Source of the DNA: Clavelina lepadiformis | Lineage: Eukaryota > Chordata > Ascidiacea > Aplousobranchia > Clavelinidae | Length of the DNA stretch: 64,000 bases | NCBI RefSeq assembly: GCF_947623445.1 | Contig: NC_135244.1 | Span: forward strand, 9,920,001-9,984,000 | Direction of reading: 5' to 3' | In this document: positions 10,601 through 37,796 of the stretch, piece by piece | Numbering within the stretch: position 1 is the stretch's first letter | Layout of the letters: each line of letters begins with the position of its first letter | The notes under the pieces: model-generated | The model's database searches: none | Seen by the model: the letters and a program-made list of their open reading frames with translations, nothing else | Told to the model about the DNA's origin: nothing | Position numbers and translations under genes: made by a program

Positions 10601-13578
10601 ACCGTTTTTTATTTCGTTTTCTTTACACGATTGTTATAAAAGAGCACATGCGACATGCCTTGAGCCCAGGTTTCATTTAACTTTCAATGTCAACCTGCAA
10701 GTTATCTTTGCATTTGTATGTTGCATTAGTGCATGGTATAAACGAAACATTTAAAGTTAAACAAAAGGTTTTGTGAAGTTATTGTTACCTTTTTTTCTAT
10801 TAATGTTTTGACTGTGTTCAGTTAGAATTTGGATCATAGTTATTAATGACGTATGATGTGTTTCAACTACATCCGAAAGAGCGAGCTTGACCGTTTTAAC
10901 CATTATTGTCATTTCGAATTTTCCAGCATCAGCACAGCGTAATACATCGTGATTTGAAAGCTGAAAATGTCTTCTACTCAGAGAAGAAGCACGTTAAGGT
11001 ATGTGTTCTTACTCTGCCGGTTGGTATTATATTATTAGTAAGAGCCTATTATATGGTATACAAAATTGAATATTAATTCATAAATACGTTTAAGTTAAAA
11101 TAAATAAATAATACCGACTAAAAATTACCATGGTTTGTAGGTTGGAGATTTTGGTTTTAGCACCGATGCACACAGTTCTAAGCAAGCCCTGACTACATTT
11201 TGCGGCTCACCACCCTACGCCGCACCAGAGCTTTTTCGTGATTCGTTTTATTATGGTGAAAGCGTCGATATATGGGCGTTGGGGATTCTGCTATACTTCA
11301 CCGTAACAGGTCAGTTTACAGGAAAGCCTTTATACCTTATCATATTGTTATGCTTTGGAGCGAAGTTAGCAAGCTGTAGCCCTGAAGCCTGTAGCTATTG
11401 TTGCGTGTAGCGACTAATTTTATACTATGAACGTGATACTGCCCATCTGGGCAAAGCACAAATACTCTATGTTTTGTTTGTTCAATGTGATATTTAACAT
11501 GACTTATAAGTACCGTAGGTAGTTATATTTATAGGCCGTGTAAAGCTTAGAAGAGACAGGATCTAGAAGTGTTGGTACTAATTTCAGAGTTTCTTTTGTT
11601 TCTCGATGTGAAATCTATTTAATTTGTTACGTGCACGCAGGTACGATGCCTTTCCGCGCAGAAACCGTCGGAAAACTAAAAAAACGAATTCTGTTCGGAC
11701 ATTTTTCAATTCCTTCCCATGTATCTGCGGAATGCAAAGAATTAATCCGTGGTATTTTGCGCCCTGCTCCACCTGAACGGCACACCCTTGCTGAAATTCG
11801 TTCGTCTGGATGGCTTGGTAACACAACCTTCCCTGAACCGATGGGGTATTACAGGTGACTTGAATAGTTTAGTGGAACATTTTTGTACAAAACTAACCAA
11901 ATAGTTTAAATATATTCTAGTATTTTTATAAAGTATTTTATTCGTCAAAGTATATTCTATTTCTAATTGAATAATTTTTACTTCGTAGGCTCGAACCGAC
12001 ACAAATAAACCTTCAAACTGCTAAACCGGAAGAAATTTACGCAATTTATTATCTGGAAAAGCTCGGTCTGGGTCAACAACAATTGAGTAAATTTCAGTTT
12101 TCCTCTGATTCTTCCCCTTTCTGTTGGGATTATAAATCGGTGAGTTCTTCTTCACAATCGTCGTTGAAAAAGTTGTACTTAAAATAACATCCACTTAAAG
12201 CAGTCTTCTATTTTAAAGAAGCACTTAACAATCACATCGTTCCCATGTCATATTTAAAATCCATTAGCGAATTGAGAATGCCAATTCCATTTCGCTACAA
12301 ATTATATTGTAACGCATCACATGGAAAGGGTTATGAAATAGTAACGCACTGAGCAGTATATGAAAATGTAACTTACTTGTTTTTCTTCTTTTAAAAATGT
12401 AAATACCTGGCAACAAATAACAATGTCACTCACACCAAACGTAGTGTGTTTGCATTATAATTGACAGGTCTTTCTTTGGTCTACCTAAGGAAGAAAGTCG
12501 TTTGCTGTCAGACAGATGTTATTTCCTGTTCTTTTCTATGCGTAACACTAGTATTGCCGAAGATTATCGCGTTGTATAACCAATCATTGATACGTATCAC
12601 GATTTAATCTTTAGCAAACATATGATTGAACGTCATGTAGTTTTCCGCTTGCCAAGCTCCGACCCATTTAGCTCAAGACGTTTAAGATGGATGTTCGCAC
12701 TTGAATCCATTCGGTCGCGTTGTGGTTTTATAACATTGTCATGAACAACTTTAGCGCCATAGAATAGTCGGATTATTCCTATTGGTATTAAAGCCCTGAC
12801 TAATCGTTCAAGTACTTTTCTGTCATTGTGTGTTGGGCTACTTCTGAACAAACTGTTGAAAATTTGTTTGGCACATTTCAGTAATTCACCCCAGACTACT
12901 TAGTCCTAAGTATAGAAGCCTGTTATTGTGTAGCAAAGTATTTCTGGATAGTCGCAATAACATCTGCCAAGTTCATTAGCATTCCGATAAGTCAAGTTAA
13001 ACACTTGGTTGTGCTTTTTGCAGACTCAAGAGCCTTCGCCGACCAATAACAGCTCATCGGGGAAATCAATGCCGAATGGAACGAGAGCGTCAAGTCAAGC
13101 CAACGTCGCCAAAGAAATCGAAATAAACGAACAAAGTGCTTTGGTCGGAACTTACAGAATCTTGCTATTGCGTGCACAGAAACGATTTTGCGGACCTTCA
13201 GCGCAAGAAGAACTTCGAAAATTACGCTTACTCACCGAGCACACCATTGCGAAATCGCGGACAAGTAGCGGGGAAGGTGACGCAACGTCCACCTGGGCAT
13301 GCTCGATGTGTGAGGTGAACTCATTGAATGGTCATACCGTACATGATGGAAGATCAACCAGTAAGTTATTTGTTCCGGTACGTAACGGAAAATCGAGGGA
13401 CCCGTCGCCCTCGTTGTCCAGACCATCTCCGTCTTTACTTAGTAAATCAAGTTCGACTACAAATGGCACTTCTAAGTCTCTCTCTACAAATCACCAAAAT
13501 AGAAGTCACAAACGATCTTTTCTGCCTTCCAATGAAATGCGTCAAGTAACTAAATCAAAATTTTGTGTAATTTTATGA
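7609..13578 (+). CDS. NIM1K: Serine/threonine-protein kinase NIM1 (CAMKL/AMPK-related)
   Basis: Protein kinase of the LKB1-activated AMPK-related group. Coding exons: 7609-7699, 7851-8060, 9893-10014, 10443-10589, 10927-10998, 11141-11309, 11641-11854, 11989-12139, 13024-13578; phases agree throughout and give about 576 residues, longer than vertebrate NIM1 (about 436). Visible kinase landmarks: [14 protein letters not shown] (glycine loop), VAVKILDK (ATP-binding Lys), [18 protein letters not shown] (alpha-C Glu), HRDLKAEN (catalytic loop), [18 protein letters not shown] (activation loop with the Thr that LKB1 phosphorylates in this group) and [11 protein letters not shown]. The linker YGKRIGFY just before the kinase domain is typical of NIM1. 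The long last exon encodes a basic, Ser-rich tail with [13 protein letters not shown] and ends KSKFCVIL, a CaaX-like box. An alternative start is the ATG at 7829 if the 151-base first intron is retained; the frame then stays open into 8060. Confidence 0.9.
8061..9892. other. Large NIM1 intron, no features seen
   Basis: The intron begins AAAG|GTATT and ends TTTTGCAG|AACG. It splits the codon for the Glu in TKER/VAVK. No repeat or RNA gene is recognisable inside. The next-longest NIM1 intron (12140-13023) is likewise without recognised content. Confidence 0.5.
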
Positions 13579-13652
13579 AAAATTTCATGCGTAATTCTAT
13601 TTTTTTTTGAAGCAAAACACAAGTTAAGGATTTTCGGTTGGAACTCATTTGC

Positions 13653-13658
13653 AATAAA
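13653..13658 (+). terminator. Likely NIM1 polyadenylation signal (AATAAA)
   Basis: First AATAAA after the kinase stop, 75 bases downstream. Further AATAAA hexamers at about 13938 and 14116 could serve longer 3' UTRs. Confidence 0.5.
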
Positions 13659-16600
13659 ATCAACCAATTTGTGGTGTGAAGTGATATGTGACGTTTTAAT
13701 GTTTTCTAAGTGGTTCTATCAAATATCCCTTTAACTAACGGTTGCAATTGCCTTATATTATTACTTGAAGTATTCCCAGAATGTATACATTATATGTATA
13801 AGTGACCTATTTCGCTATATTTGAAATTGGTAGATAAGGCTATATATGTAATTCAATATTTATCATCAGATCAAACTTTTGCACGAATTTTTTACGTTTG
13901 TTGAAGATCTATCAGTACACGACGCAGTATATTATTTAATAAAATATACTTTAGTAAACTTGTTGATTGTTGCGAAGTTTTACGTTTATGTGCAATGAAT
14001 TTTTTATCTATTGCCCTATATTTTCTTTCTAACTCAGAATTACTTCGTTTGAATTGAGACGAACACAATTTTTCAACTTAGCTCGTCTTTTTCAATTCAA
14101 TGTTTTACGTATTTGAATAAAAAGCGCTTGCAATCACTTTTTGGTTGCAGTAGGCGTAACTATTTAAATGGTTATGCAGAAGGAAACGCTTTGTCAAAAA
14201 CTTTACATCTTCTGAGCTTTTGTTCGTTTTTTTTCTGGTTTACTTTTGCCCATAATGTCATGCGATACATTGAGGACTGTCGAGGCTATCCTTTAGGTTA
14301 TAGCTGGTGGAATTCGTATCCAGCGTATTTTTATTATACTGATATTTATACTGCAGAGATTGACAATTATTGAACTTTTTTCACGATTTCCAGCGAGAAC
14401 TTCTCAGGCGGCTTTATGTATCTACATTGATCTGCTTTGTCCTTTGATTGTTGATGTACAGTATTTTGTTTAATTTTAAGCCGTTACATTGCATTTCCCA
14501 ATTTTATTTTTAGTTGTAGCTTCACTGCATTTTATAGCTAGTTTTATTATGCTGACAAATCTGCTCCTGAGCGGTTGCTCAAAACACCGTGGGTCACATA
14601 ATAATAAGCGCTGGTCTCAGCTTCTTTGTCAACAAAGCTACATTAATATGTGAGTGTAGCCTATTTTTCTTCGTGTCTTTAAATGTATAATTTTAACACT
14701 GTTGCTGAATATAAAATGTTAGAATATTTATAACTCGAGTATTTTTCTATGAATATAAGGTCCGTGTAAAAAAGTTCAGCTTGCTAATGTTTTTTTCTAC
14801 GAATACGTGCGCTATGTCTGCCGTAGTTATAAGATTACGATGAACCTTACAGCAATTATTGTCTTGTGTAAAAACATTACTGTATAATCAGTAACAATGG
14901 ATCCACATTAGGTTACAATACGATTAAGCAAAGCTGTAGCCAGGGGCGCTGGAATTATTTTTGGCAAGGGTGGGGGGGGATTCTAAAAAAGGGCACTTTT
15001 TGAATGTTATTTTGGTTGCAAATATGAGTTCTACTACAGAAGATATTATTATTGATCTTTTATCAGTTTTTCAATTCCAACGTAAATGTCTTTACACTTA
15101 TACGAAATATATAGAAAAATCATTACTCTTTAGGGTTAAACAAATAACGCACCGGCAGAAATTACACACGAAATACCAAATGATGAGAAAACTTTCATTG
15201 TATTTATGGTTACGCTGTAATCTTACGAGGTATTGTAGCACATTTACCAAGAATCTGTTTAATGCTTTTTAAACTTCATAAACTGCACAAAATGCCCCCG
15301 TGGTTTTAAAGAAAAAATGGACAGGGGGCTATGAATAAATTTTGGCAACTGGTATTAACATGACAATTTCATTGTTACTTTCTAAAAGTTAAATTACTAC
15401 AGAAATGGTAAATTACTTAACTAAACGATAAAGCTACAAATACCAATACCAACTGTAATTAAACTTGCCTGATGTCGTTTATCCTACTGTAGGTCAAGTG
15501 TATCGGACAAGTATAGGCTACTGTCAAGTATACTGGTTTACGTAAACATCCTAGATTTCAAGTACCTTAAAGCTTGCGTTTATAAAGTTACTAATGGCGG
15601 AATGGTCTTTTTATGATAGCCTTTCATAAATATCGACTTTTGTCTCAGCTGGCCGACCATATGTAGCCTTAAAGGTAACGAAACAAACGATTTTCACTTT
15701 CGTCCACAATGGCCTTCCATACAATTGCGCAAGTGCTGTTTTGTGACGTTGATGAGTGTATAACAAACAACAGGCGCCAAAGTCATGTATAAAACCAATA
15801 GTAGATCCCGGTGGCTTGATTTGACATGAGTGGGCAAAAGGTGAGGAATTGGACCGAGGCACCATAGTATCACTGCTTGTCATGGTGGCGTTCTTTTTAA
15901 AATTTATGGACAAAAGCGAAACGCAAATAAACAACGAGGCTCTATTTTGAAGATGCATATATATACAAAACAATGACGATACTCGAATCGAATGAAACAT
16001 TCATCATCAACTCGTGAACTGGTAACTAGGAACTAACTCGAAAGTCTTAAACTTAAGTCCATGCACGTCATAGTTGTACATATACAAACGCGAATCAATA
16101 AATAAAGAATAAAACCGGCGATTTAAAATGACAAAGGTAACGATATGCTGTTTATGCCTGGAAGGCCAGTGAAGACTCAAAAAGATAGGCATTAAGGCTA
16201 CGGCTAAAAGATTCCCTAGAAAAAGTATTTACAAAACTTTGAACAACGTGGATATCAATTTCCTACTGTTTACAATACATGAACTAATTGAAAAAGGCCA
16301 AAACACGAAACAAATTTACAAGACAATGCTTTACAAACTTGCCAAAGAAAAACGCCGAAAAACACAAATGCGTGTCGAAGTACAACTCTATCACAGAGAA
16401 ACCTGAGCCAAATCTGCGTCAATATTTATATGCACAGTTGGTAACAAGAACAGAAATGCAGCAAAAACACACAATTAGTTTAAGCCACGAATTGCGTGGT
16501 CAGTACATTGATTCCAAGAACCTGCTTCGGGTGCCATATTCAACACTTATGACGAAATTCACTTCAGCATGCAATTTCAAAAACTTGGCATCCATGCAAA

Positions 16601-16707
16601 TATTCCCTCTCAATTAAATTACTTAACTTTTGAAAAGTGAGTAATGTTTCGGTTGATTGGGACTGAACAATTTCCTAATGTTTTAATACAACGAACAAAG
16701 CGGCTGC
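13659..16707. other. Convergent intergenic region between NIM1 and DOT1L
   Basis: About 3 kb of AT-rich sequence between two converging genes. Open frames at 15611-16000 (-) and 16288-16617 (+) resemble nothing known to me. Sequence near 14941-15340 starts with a CAGGGGCGCTGG-like motif often seen at transposon ends, but a matching inverse end is not found, so no element is called. Confidence 0.4.
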
Positions 16708-16713
16708 TTTATT
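16708..16713 (-). terminator. Likely DOT1L polyadenylation signal (AATAAA on the minus strand)
   Basis: TTTATT on the + strand, 255 bases past the DOT1L stop codon. It is the first such hexamer after the stop and is in the correct orientation. Confidence 0.5.
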
Positions 16714-16967
16714 TCAATCCACGTTCGAACGAACTGTTCAACTTGATTTTGCTTTCAAGATAAATCATAAAATTTTTTGCCTTCTGGTTTCCTTGTTAAA
16801 AACTTGCCTCTACAAAAGGCGGAAGCTTCGCCGTCAACATCAGGCACGGAAGAATCAGTAACGTCAATCGTGTTAAGTCATTTTCGCACTGAAACAAAAT
16901 ACGAAATCGAATTAACTTCAAAAACAATTCCTAGTAACTGTTATCAACATTTGCGTCAATGCATTCT

Positions 16968-31217
<14,250 letters not shown>

Positions 31218-32959
31218 TCTTAGTGCTTTATAAACAAAAACAGAAAATATTTTCATTTTCAGCCAATATCTTTAACGGTGAGTGTCGTCTAAATACTGGT
31301 ACTCATGTTTTATTATGTATACATAATTGTATATATTATGTAAATTTATATAAACATATATATATATACAATTTATCATGTATATTAATATGGAAAGACA
31401 TTATAATTAAACATTACTGTTCCTACATCTAAAGAAACGTACCCTAAACTCACAAAAAATAAAAAACAATTTTACTGTTCAGAATAATGACTTTGTCAAC
31501 AGGTCAAGCAAACTGAGCCTCTAACCTTAACCGAGATCAGTCTAGAATAGACATGGAGCCGTTAACACGTTTAAATTAACAATTAGCCATGTTTCAATTG
31601 TGCCATTGAAACAATTTTTGATTAAAATGTTAGCTGCTGATAATTCCGTTCCCATGTATATTAATATAATTGATTACATCATTGACAACAAAAATCATCC
31701 ATTGCGGTATAATTCAGCTTCGAACAATTTTTTAGTTCCAGCCAAAATTCAGATGGTTTTTGCAATTATTACTATAAGTTTATAAAATCGAGCTCATATA
31801 TTCAATATCATAGATGTTTTAGCATGAATAACAAAGCAAGAAAGTATCCAAACCGTTACAAGACAGACATCCCAAACCTTCTAATAACAACACAATAAGT
31901 GAATAATGACACATAATCATATATACAGCTTTCACCAGCCAGTATTATGTGCAGGCAGTAGACTGTACTCAGTTTTGTTGATATTGAATAAAGAAACATA
32001 AAAGTAAAGAACCAAGGTCACAAATTCTAATGAAACAATGGTGGATATGAAACAAGAATGGATATAAATGTGTAAGCATGTAAATTAACAAGGGTCTGCA
32101 CATAAATCATTTATTGTGGCATGAGAAGCAAACATATTGTACAGCCTATAGTGAAAGTTCCATTTAAATCTTATGGTAGAACTATGTATAAACTTTGGGT
32201 TAGCACACTTTGGTATGTAAATTCTAACTGCCATCTCATGGTTCAACAGAAATGAGTATTATAAAAAAATATTAGTGCTGTCAAGTTTCAACATAAAATT
32301 CATAATTTAAAACAAAATTGTATTAATGACCCCATAGTTTAAACCCTGTTGCAATAATCACAAATTATAGAAACTTTTCACTTTTAAGTTAAAGTTAATT
32401 TAGCATTAAATGACAGATTGAATCTTGTATATTCGTATCGGTATGCCATTGTTAATAGCTTTTTATCCAATATATAGCTGCCAATCAGTTTGTAACATAT
32501 ATAATTGCTAAAAATTGCTTTGTTTCAAAAAATAGTGGTAAAATGACGACGTAAAAAGCAAAATAAAAAATGTAAATGGCTTTCAGTGAGAACATTGACC
32601 TAAATCAGCTTATCCACGGATATAAATTTTTATTTCTTTACAAAGTCAATCAATTTACAAGTAATAATACATTCGGTTTCGCCATTGTTATTATTCATGT
32701 TTACCCAAACCTATAACAAATATATAGTATTATATTTTGTTAGGTTATCACCTCATTTTTGAAAGATCTTGCCATAATGATTTCCTGAATTGCTAAGGAG
32801 TAGGCCTAGTATTGCATATTTATAATATCAATAGTTTATACGAAGTGATTAATGTACATCAGCACTAAACATTTAGCTCGTCATACTTGGAAAACTGTAA
32901 ATAAATTGAATAAAACCAAACCTGCTACCAGTTACGGCCTTATGTACAGACTAAATGGG
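31218..32959. other. Region upstream of DOT1L
   Basis: DOT1L 5' UTR and promoter must lie here. The sequence is strongly AT-rich with a short (TA)n run near 31350-31362. No gene, RNA gene or element boundary is recognised. Confidence 0.4.
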
Positions 32960-33051
32960 CTTAGTACAGATGTGCACAATCAGATGACGCCACCATTTTT
33001 AGTAGCTGAGGTCTAGTACATGCAAAGGTATCCTGGGGTTGTGCACTAGAC
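32960..33051. mobile_element. Short hairpin element, copy 2 (degraded)
   Basis: Inverted ends TTAGTACAGATGTGCACAA and TTGTGCACTAGAC, with AGATGACGCCACC in place of the CRE-bearing centre. Same family as 6686-6780 and 60669-60766. Confidence 0.65.
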
Positions 33052-33071
33052 CCGGCTAAATTTTCACTAGC

Positions 33072-33197
33072 CCAGATTGGAAGGTTTGCTGATTTTGGGT
33101 AAGAAAGCCCCCGCGCAGCAAGATGAAACAATAGACCAAGCTATTATATTTGCATTTAATATAAATCCTCCGCGCAATTAGTAAACTTTTAAACCTG
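33072..33197. mobile_element. MITE with CCAGATTGGAAAGTTTGC-type ends, degraded copy
   Basis: Starts CCAGATTGGAAGGTTTGC and ends AAACTTTTAAACCTGG; internal AAGAAAGCCC and CAGCAAGATG blocks match the better preserved copy at 56262-56383. Confidence 0.55.
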
Positions 33198-33322
33198 GTC
33201 ACTACTAACTATACAGCACCTGCATATCCTTATAAATTGCGCAAAAAAAGCCCACAGCCAGTTTTTTGACTAAAAGCTCCATTTTAGTGTAAACACAAGC
33301 CATAATCACGGTGATTTTCTGG

Positions 33323-33375
33323 GTCTAGTACAGGTGCACAACGAGATGACGTCACAATTAGAGTAGCTTATAATG
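33323..33375. mobile_element. Short hairpin element, half copy carrying TGACGTCA
   Basis: GTCTAGTACAGGTGCACAAC then AGATGACGTCACAATTAGAG, matching the left half of the 98-base element at 60669-60766. The right half is missing. Confidence 0.6.
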
Positions 33376-33732
33376 GTGAAAATTTTGTTTAGCAGTTCCA
33401 GTCTAGGGATCATGCAGCTTTTGATATCATACGGTAGCCTACTACCATACTATACCGGCACTATACCAGTACTATATATCCAAACATTCACTTATTTCGA
33501 CTTACCTGTCCAACACAAATTGTTGCACAAAAAACCATTAGTAAGTTATCACCGAATACAGTCTGACAGTATCTTTTTCAAATGTTAGCATTCACATAGA
33601 CATGCTGATTGTGCTGCCTGTTAATGGCAACTATAGGCTATTAGTACACCTTCACATTTCAGTTTTTAAATGCGTTTATCTTATTTCTGCATTCAGCTAA
33701 CAACAACAATTAATTGATGAAGAACATCTAGC

Positions 33733-33932
33733 GCAGTGATGTCCAACCTGCGGACCGCTTGAGATTTTTGTGTGGCCCGCTAGCCTTTTTCTCTCCAAAA
33801 GTAGTATTAATTAAAAGTAGTAATTGTTTCATTATGTACCCATTTTTCTTGAAATTTAATAGGTTTTTCGGCCCATTGAATTGTTTCAAGTGACAATGTG
33901 GCCCACTATAAGAAAAGGCTGGACATCCCTGA
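33733..33932. mobile_element. hAT-type MITE
   Basis: Ends GCAGTGATGTCCAACC and GGCTGGACATCCCTG form an imperfect inverted repeat typical of hAT elements. TCTAGC occurs on both sides (33727-33732 and 33935-33940), probably what remains of the target-site duplication. About 200 bases, no coding capacity. Confidence 0.65.
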
Positions 33933-33940
33933 ATTCTAGC

Positions 33941-36097
33941 CTATGTTAGGAGACAGTAGTGTATGTTTAAAAAGATCCTAGCTATAGGCCATACGATTCT
34001 GACATACAGCAAAGTAACAATATAAGATGTTTAAATTGCATGTTTTCAGGTTCAACTAACAGCAGTCCGTTTAGCCTACAGCCCTACTCTATAGTCTTTC
34101 CACTGTTGTAACTTGTACGTAGGCTAACCCTACTCCATTCATCGCCGAGATAGCCTGCCCTACACAATAGACTCAGGAGCAATTGTTCGCGGCTTTTTCT
34201 TTACCCAGAGATAATAAGAGGGCGTAACGCGCGTAGAAACACAGGGTGTCGCGTTTTGACTAGTACTGTAGTGTGACAAACTGCACAAGCACAAGGCCTA
34301 AAGGCCTTTCATGTAAACAAACACGCATTGGGTCACGTATGCTTGCTGACAATGCATCTGCCTACCATGCAACGTAATTTACTTAAAGCGCTTAAGGCAA
34401 ATGGACCTACTGCACAGCAATCTGCAAAGTACCATGGAATCATGGGTTTAATAGCCGTGCTTGTTGTTACCAGCAATTATTACCTTAATTATTTTTGAGC
34501 ACGTTTTAAGCCTTTTCGGCTTTGTCACTTTTTCTTGTTTATCGGCGAATGCTAGTAGCAACTGGCTTGATGTTTCGTCTCCTCAGCGCTTTAAAAAAAA
34601 ATAATTGATTGATTGATCACATACTCTCTACTAATAGAGTATGTACGTATATATAGAGTGCCTATGACAGAAGATACAGTAGTTGAAAGTACTGTAATAA
34701 CAATACCATTGTTGTTAAGTTTCTGTGAAATTACAGTAGTTGGTCGGTGTCATTACCAATCACAGACACCCGCAGCGTGTACTACACTGTATTTTGTGGG
34801 TTTGGTGGCCATGCTAACCTATCATTTTGCAACTATACCAAAATTTTATTATTGCTATCTTACATATGTTTTATTCCCTTGGGCTTCGCCACTTTTTTCC
34901 TGCTCCTTAATTGTTTGTGAGCATGGTTTTTATTTTGCTATAACTACCATAGTTAGCATCGTAAATTTCGCTCCGCACAGCTGTCAACAGTATGATATTA
35001 TGACGTTTAGGTTTCGTCACAATGGATAGCTGTATTTGACTTAGCTATCGTCTTGGTTGGCATATGAGTCCCTCTCACTTCTGACCGTGAAGTTTGATTT
35101 TTTCGGTTTACATCAATATGTAAATGTTATTTAACGTACACTTACCTATTGATAAATCGCCTGCAAAAAAATGAATACCCCGGCAGCAACAGAATACACT
35201 TTTATTATAGCCTTCAGTCGCCCAAAAAATGTAATTTTGGTAATCACGTTTTAATGCACTCGTTTTTACTGTATCTCCTCAACCCTCTTAGACTCTCAAC
35301 CAAAAAAAACCATCCCATTTTTTTATCATAAATCTTTTTTGTCCGTTCGTTGTTTTTCTTCAAAAGTTCCATCATCTTGACCAAGTTTGACCTCTGACGT
35401 ATTTGTTTTCCAATTTCCGAACCAGTTCAATCAAGGTCTTCCCATTATCATTTCTGATGCAGATGTTTTTTCGCACGTAGGCTATGACGTGACATAGAGT
35501 CACGTGGTTTGGTTGTCACAATATCAACAGCTATCAACAGAGCGCATGCTATAAACAACTATATAATAGTGATTTTAAATAACTCGATTTAATAGTAATA
35601 ATAAGTCATAATAACATAAACCAAATAACATGTTTGTGCAAATCAGCTGCTAGCGAACTTTGCTTCAGTGTAGGGCCGAAGCCAGTTGCTTCTTGCTTGC
35701 ATCGGCCTAACGCCGGCCGTCATTGGCAATAATCGCCCATTGAGATGGAGACTTCAAAAGTTGAAACAAAATAACGAAGGCAAACGAAGTCATGATGGTA
35801 TTTGTACAAAAGATGAAAATACAGTATAGGTATATGGATTTTATTCACAAATAAATGTCAAAACATGCTGCAATTTTTTATATGTAACACATTTCTTTAT
35901 CATTGAACTTACATTATTGCGAACATACCTCTGACAAAAATAGTGCCTCACCAACCACGAGCCTTACCGCACGTCACTGCCTCTACACATTTGTACAAGT
36001 TGTTTGTAACTTGCACATGAGCTAGAGGCCGCTCGACAACTTTACTGATATTAGCAAAACATAATTCGGCGTTACATTTTAAAGTATCCCACAAAAT
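33941..36097. other. Intergenic stretch without recognised features
   Basis: A 138-codon frame at 34613-35029 (+) is hydrophobic and of irregular composition, with no family resemblance, so it is not called. No RNA gene is recognised. Confidence 0.4.
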
Positions 36098-36613
36098 ATG
36101 TGGATCGATTTCACCTGTGGCAATACTTTAAAATGTGTAATTTGTGGTGTTACAATTCAATATAGCGCTCGTAAAAAGAAATGTCTTTCACAAACTCGCC
36201 TGGAAACAGAATTAAAGACTTTCGATAAAAAATTACTCAAACCAGAGTGTAATAAAGATTCCATCTTGCAACATGTTACCCTAAACCTGAAGCAACGACA
36301 ATTGGACGCTCTGTTGGAACGGTATACCGATGCTGCGATAGTTCGAAGTAAGACCAAATGGTCTAAATTTGGGGAAAAATACGAAATAGCCTACTTCTTA
36401 CACCTAGAAAAGCGTCATACAGACGATACAAACGTCATAAACCTGAAAAGACCTAATAAAAAAGCATCAACCAAGCTTTACCGTTTATTACAACTGCAAC
36501 ACATCTTTAGTGAGCAGACCTTTGCTTTTTGCTATTCTATACAGGAGACACCAGCTCAAGAGAATCAGGGTTGTTTTCTTTTAATATCAGAAAGTGAAAG
36601 CGCAATACTCTAA
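36098..36613 (+). pseudogene. Fragment of an L1-type LINE ORF2 (endonuclease-RT linker)
   Basis: The 171-codon frame contains RSKTKWSKFGEKYEIAYFLH followed by LEKRH and a Lys/Asn-rich stretch. This matches the block just before the reverse transcriptase of L1-like non-LTR elements (R.R..W...GEK...YF..LEKR). Neither the endonuclease upstream nor the RT catalytic region downstream follows, so it is a truncated relic. The first and last parts of the frame are probably not element-derived. Confidence 0.6.
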
Positions 36614-37120
36614 GCACTTTCATATAAAATAAACATCCACAGAAATTGAAAGAAAACGCGATAGAAAAGAGCTACGTTGGTTTACAGATACACCATAAAA
36701 TCTATATGGTCTCAGCAGTACGTGACCAAGCCAGCCAGCTCAAGGTGGTAAGAACAAAATAAAAGCACGGTAACAAGGTTTCTAGCGACAAAATAAACTG
36801 GAAGCATGAAAGCGCCACGGAAAAACACTCAACAATAAATGAACGAAAACCAAAACTGAGAGTTACATTGTAAAATGTGAGTTTTCAAAGGCTAAGAATC
36901 ATTGAAAAATGATGGACTTTCCAAAATCCTGTGTGATATTACATGTGAACGTATCCAAGGCGCAGACAAGCTTTCCAGAATGAAAAAAAAACTGACGAAG
37001 ATGTTGGAGGAGGGCATAAGCCAAACAATCTAATAAAGTCAGCAAAGTACTGTATTTCAATCCAAAACACATACTCGGTTTAAGGAGTACACAATTGTTA
37101 CTCTGTCAAGCTATTCTATT
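36614..37120. other. Intergenic stretch downstream of RNF11
   Basis: AT-rich, no gene or repeat recognised. Confidence 0.35.
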
Positions 37121-37126
37121 TTTATT
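37121..37126 (-). terminator. Likely RNF11 polyadenylation signal (AATAAA on the minus strand)
   Basis: TTTATT on the + strand, 671 bases beyond the RNF11 stop and the first I find in that orientation; it implies a 3' UTR of about 0.7 kb. Confidence 0.4.
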
Positions 37127-37796
37127 GCACAAAATTATCAATAACTCAAAAGTGTTATAAAGTTTGGTCAAATGTTTTTAATAAGCTATTTCACTGTTAT
37201 GTTGTACAGTTTCCATACAAAATTAATAACAGAATCAAATCTAATCCATACTATATTTTGGAAGCTTATAACCTAAAATGCAGCTTGTCAATTAAGCAAG
37301 CATTATTATACTTGCTACTATGCTATCGAAAAAAGTTCAACAGAATGGTGCAAAAAAAACAATACATAAAACACTTGTTTTGACAAACATAAAATTGCAA
37401 AACACAGGTGATACCTAAACCCTAAAATACTGTAACGTTGCAATTATTCTTGGCTGCAATGTAGAAATGACAAGAAACTTGCACATGTTGCTCTTTCACA
37501 TCAAACATCTGACTCCAAAAAGGAAAAGATAACAGGCAACAAATTATCTTGAAAAAAAGCTATATTTTGTAATTCACATTGCAAAAAACTAAAACACAAA
37601 AAGTGAGTAATACTTGAAATTACAAACACAGTCACTAATTAATACACATGATGAAAGCACCTAGTTATTGCCGCTGTCAACTTGGTACTACTAAAATCTG
37701 ATTCGATGTACTTGCATCAAAGGAGCTTTGAAACCAACTTTGATATGGTCTTCATATACATTTTAAAATGATCAAGGTATGCAACAAAAGACAGTA

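Noticed and set aside
14941..15350. Possible transposon starting CAGGGGCGCTGG
   Set aside because: The two similar ends are in direct, not inverted, orientation and no target duplication was found.
15611..16000. 129-codon open frame on the - strand with two YGRP...TKV-like phrases
   Set aside because: The repeated phrase is short and arises from a small internal DNA repeat; no family resemblance and no supporting exon structure.
16288..16617. 109-codon open frame on the + strand antisense to the DOT1L 3' flank
   Set aside because: Lys/Thr/Asn-rich low-information translation in AT-rich DNA; no homology seen.
34613..35029. 138-codon open frame on the + strand
   Set aside because: Hydrophobic, irregular composition, no motif, no splice context and no resemblance to a known family.
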